Of a stretch of DNA of 64,000 bases, positions 62,501 to 64,000 are shown one piece after another. The translations under genes were made by a program, and so were the position numbers. The notes under the pieces were generated by a model. That model saw nothing but the letters and a program-made list of their open reading frames with translations, searched no databases and was not told the origin of the DNA. This stretch comes from Nereocystis luetkeana (taxonomy: Eukaryota; Sar; Phaeophyceae; Laminariales; Laminariaceae), in the NCBI GenBank assembly GCA_031213475.1, contig JARUPZ010000008.1, positions 11,031,938 to 11,095,937 on the forward strand, read 5' to 3'. Position 1 is the first letter of the stretch. Each line of letters begins with the position of its first letter.

Positions 62501-63920
62501 ACCCCCTACCCCATCTGGACAGGCACACGCCCCACCTCGAAACCCCCCACGATCAACACCAACCCCAGCAGCAGCTGCGGCTGTGGGGTCGACTACCATT
62601 CGAACAAAATCGCCATCGCCACCACCAGACAAAGCTATGGTTTTCCCTACTGTGGAGGCGGTTGTTCCTGGGGCGGGGGGCGATCCTAGCAGGCCCCCCG
62701 CGGTGAACCCCTTCCCTAACTGGGAGGAGGATTCGGAGGAGATGGTGGGGTGCCGGGTGCGGGTGTACTGGGACGGGGACAACGAGTGGTACAGCGGGCG
62801 GATCGTCTTATTCGATGACTCAAAGAAGAAGCCATATCTGATCAGGCATGTGTCTCACCTGATATGCTATGTGTCGGGTTCTGTTATATGTGTTCCTTAC
62901 TAGGGTGGAATGGCTTGTGGCTTGCTTCGCACGCTGCACAGATAGATCATCTACAGATATATCATAGCCTGCAGCCTCGAGATGTTGTGTAGGATCTGTG
63001 TAGTACCAATCTTGTCCTGAGGACATGTGCTACAGTACGTGGTCCACACTACAACGACTCTCACCTAGCAACATGAGCTACAATAGATCGGTAGCGGTTT
63101 CTCGGGGGGGTTTTTCGCTTCGTGTTGTTTTTGGTTGGAGTTACGATGTGCGTGTGTTCCCTGGGTTTCGGTTGCGATTTTTTGTTCTATCTTTGTTGAT
63201 ACATGAGTACTTGTAGTACGTGTGTTGGTGTGCGTGCGCGTGAGTTTGCTTGCGCGTGTAGAATTCCAGGCATGCGTGTGCGTTGGGTTGCGGTGTGTAT
63301 GCGTGCGGGTGTTGGAGTTTATTTTCCCAAGAATGTGTCGTTTTTTGCTCTGATGGGTGCCGGGTTGACTATTGGGTGCTTTTGTTCGAAACTCTGGATG
63401 TGGTGGTGGATAGTATGCAACCGCTTCCTAGGCGCGTTGCGGGGAATGAGGAGACAGGAAGCTTGATATACTGTACTGCACAGCCAGCGCTGCCCAGAAA
63501 CGTGGGGTATACGATGCTATGTATATCACTAGGTACCCGTAGCCTATTGTGGTCTGTCTGTGTGTGAGTGTTTTATGTACCTGGTATGTGTCTGCGTGTT
63601 GATGTGTGCCAGTGCTTCTGTGTATCGGCGATGCGTGCAGTCTGCGCTATGGTGTGTGCCGTGCTTCTACGTAAAGGCGATGCGCTTTGTCTGCACATTG
63701 GTGTGCGTGTGTTTCTTTTGTGCACAGGCACGGCGTGTGTTTTTCTGTGCGCTAACGAAAGCGTCACCGCTTCTGCTCCTCCGCTCCTCTCTTTCCCTTC
63801 TGCCGCAGGTACGACGAGGATGGCTCGGTGGAGTGGATGAATCTCCCCAAAGAGCCCGCCATCGTCGCCAGGCAGGTGGTCTGGGTCAAGATGCGCTCGC
63901 ACCCCTGGTGGCCTGCCCAG
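59539..63920 (+). CDS. Ser/Lys-rich protein with Tudor-like and PWWP domains, partial (3' end outside window)
   Basis: Exon A runs 59539-61477: a strong pyrimidine tract and ACAG acceptor precede it, and AAG|GTGAGA ends it. It encodes about 645 residues rich in Ser, Gly, Pro and Lys, including SSSTKSP-type heptads between about 60060 and 60750 and basic patches such as AKKKSK at its end. Exon B, ending at 62845, encodes VRVYWDGDNEWYSGRIVLFDD, a Tudor-like barrel. Exon C, 63809-63920, completes it (YDEDGSVEWMNLPKEP) and opens a PWWP domain with VVWVKMRSHPWWPAQ. The B-C junction is phase-exact with a GC donor (ATCAG|GCATGT). Tudor and PWWP domains read methylated histones and bind DNA, so a nuclear chromatin role is likely. 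The 5' end is uncertain: ATG at 59678 (MAERLRAPPGG) could be the start, but the good acceptor at 59538 implies an upstream exon. The frame beyond 61477 into CCCT repeats is intron read-through. Confidence 0.75.
60060..60750 (+). repeat. Coding minisatellite, 18/21 bp units for SSSTKSP-like heptads
   Basis: Units of the type CCGTCGTCTTCAACGAAGTC recur about 30 times inside exon A of the PWWP gene. In the gene frame they give Ser/Thr/Lys/Pro heptads, reminiscent of tails phosphorylated at SP sites. All six frames are unusually open because of the repeat. Confidence 0.85.
61525..61800. repeat. (CCCT)n tetranucleotide array in the PWWP gene
   Basis: About 270 bp of nearly perfect TCCC units, starting about 50 bases after the donor at 61478. 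The repetitive PSLPPSLP read-through is not protein. Confidence 0.95.
62575..62845 (+). CDS. Tudor-like exon of the PWWP protein; 5' boundary uncertain
   Basis: The frame that encodes the Tudor-like strands is open from at least 62575 and reads KSPSPPPDKAMVFPTVEA before the domain. AG acceptors at 62573-62574 (after CAGCAG) or 62627-62628 are possible, but both enter in a phase that does not match exon A's end at 61477, so a small additional exon or another donor is needed. The 3' end at 62845 is well supported because CTGATCAG plus the G that opens the 63809 exon restores an Arg codon and a continuous Tudor-like strand. Confidence 0.65.
62930..63080 (+). repeat. Dispersed repeat with ATGAGCT core, copy 4
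   Basis: CAGATAGATCATCTACAGAT, GAGATGTTGTGTAGGATCTG and CTAGCAACATGAGCTACA repeat the order of blocks seen in the other copies. It lies in the intron before the PWWP exon. Confidence 0.45.
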
Positions 63921-64000
63921 GTGATTGAAACCCGTTTCATTGTTACGGGTGTGGACGGCAACGTCCAAATACCCCCCGCCTCGCTTGTTGTCTGTTGTTA

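Overview
The window is nuclear DNA of a eukaryote. Genes are split by many introns of 0.3-5 kb, splice sites keep reading phase, and introns and intergenic DNA are full of micro- and minisatellites and short DNA transposons. A plastid-type leucine-pathway enzyme, long introns and mixed base composition suggest an alga; a brown alga or related stramenopile is my best guess, but this is inference, not proof.

Three protein genes can be supported by splicing exons in phase. (1) Plus strand, left edge to 19369: the C-terminal ~590 codons of a flavin-containing amine oxidase in about 18 exons; its FAD-binding N-terminus lies before the window. (2) Minus strand, 48468 (or further right) down to 28144: 2-isopropylmalate synthase, the committed enzyme of leucine synthesis, in 14 exons; exons 2-14 give 541 codons plus a stop with no frame break, spread over 19 kb. 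(3) Plus strand, 59539 to the right edge: a chromatin-type protein with a long Ser/Lys-rich low-complexity region, a Tudor-like fold and the start of a PWWP domain. Genes 1 and 2 converge on an 8.8 kb spacer that holds a decayed Ty1/copia-like relic. Genes 2 and 3 diverge from a ~10.9 kb spacer with no recognisable gene. The three functions have no evident link.

The repeat landscape is the notable part. Seven copies of a ~110 bp MITE with TA target duplications, one ~1 kb hAT-like element with a perfect 8 bp target duplication, three copies of a ~65 bp hairpin repeat, a ~125 bp tandem/dispersed satellite next to G-tracts, and a dispersed family around 'ATGAGCTAGATC' can be delimited by eye.

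Two observations stand out. First, the 9-mer TACCAGGTA/TACCTGGTA occurs roughly two dozen times where about 0.5 is expected, and in two unrelated repeat families a copy with it differs from sister copies by exactly CCAGGTA inserted at a TA. That looks like the scar or insertion product of an unidentified TA-targeting transposition process. Second, five introns (a sixth is possible) use GC instead of GT donors, three of them consecutive in the isopropylmalate synthase gene.
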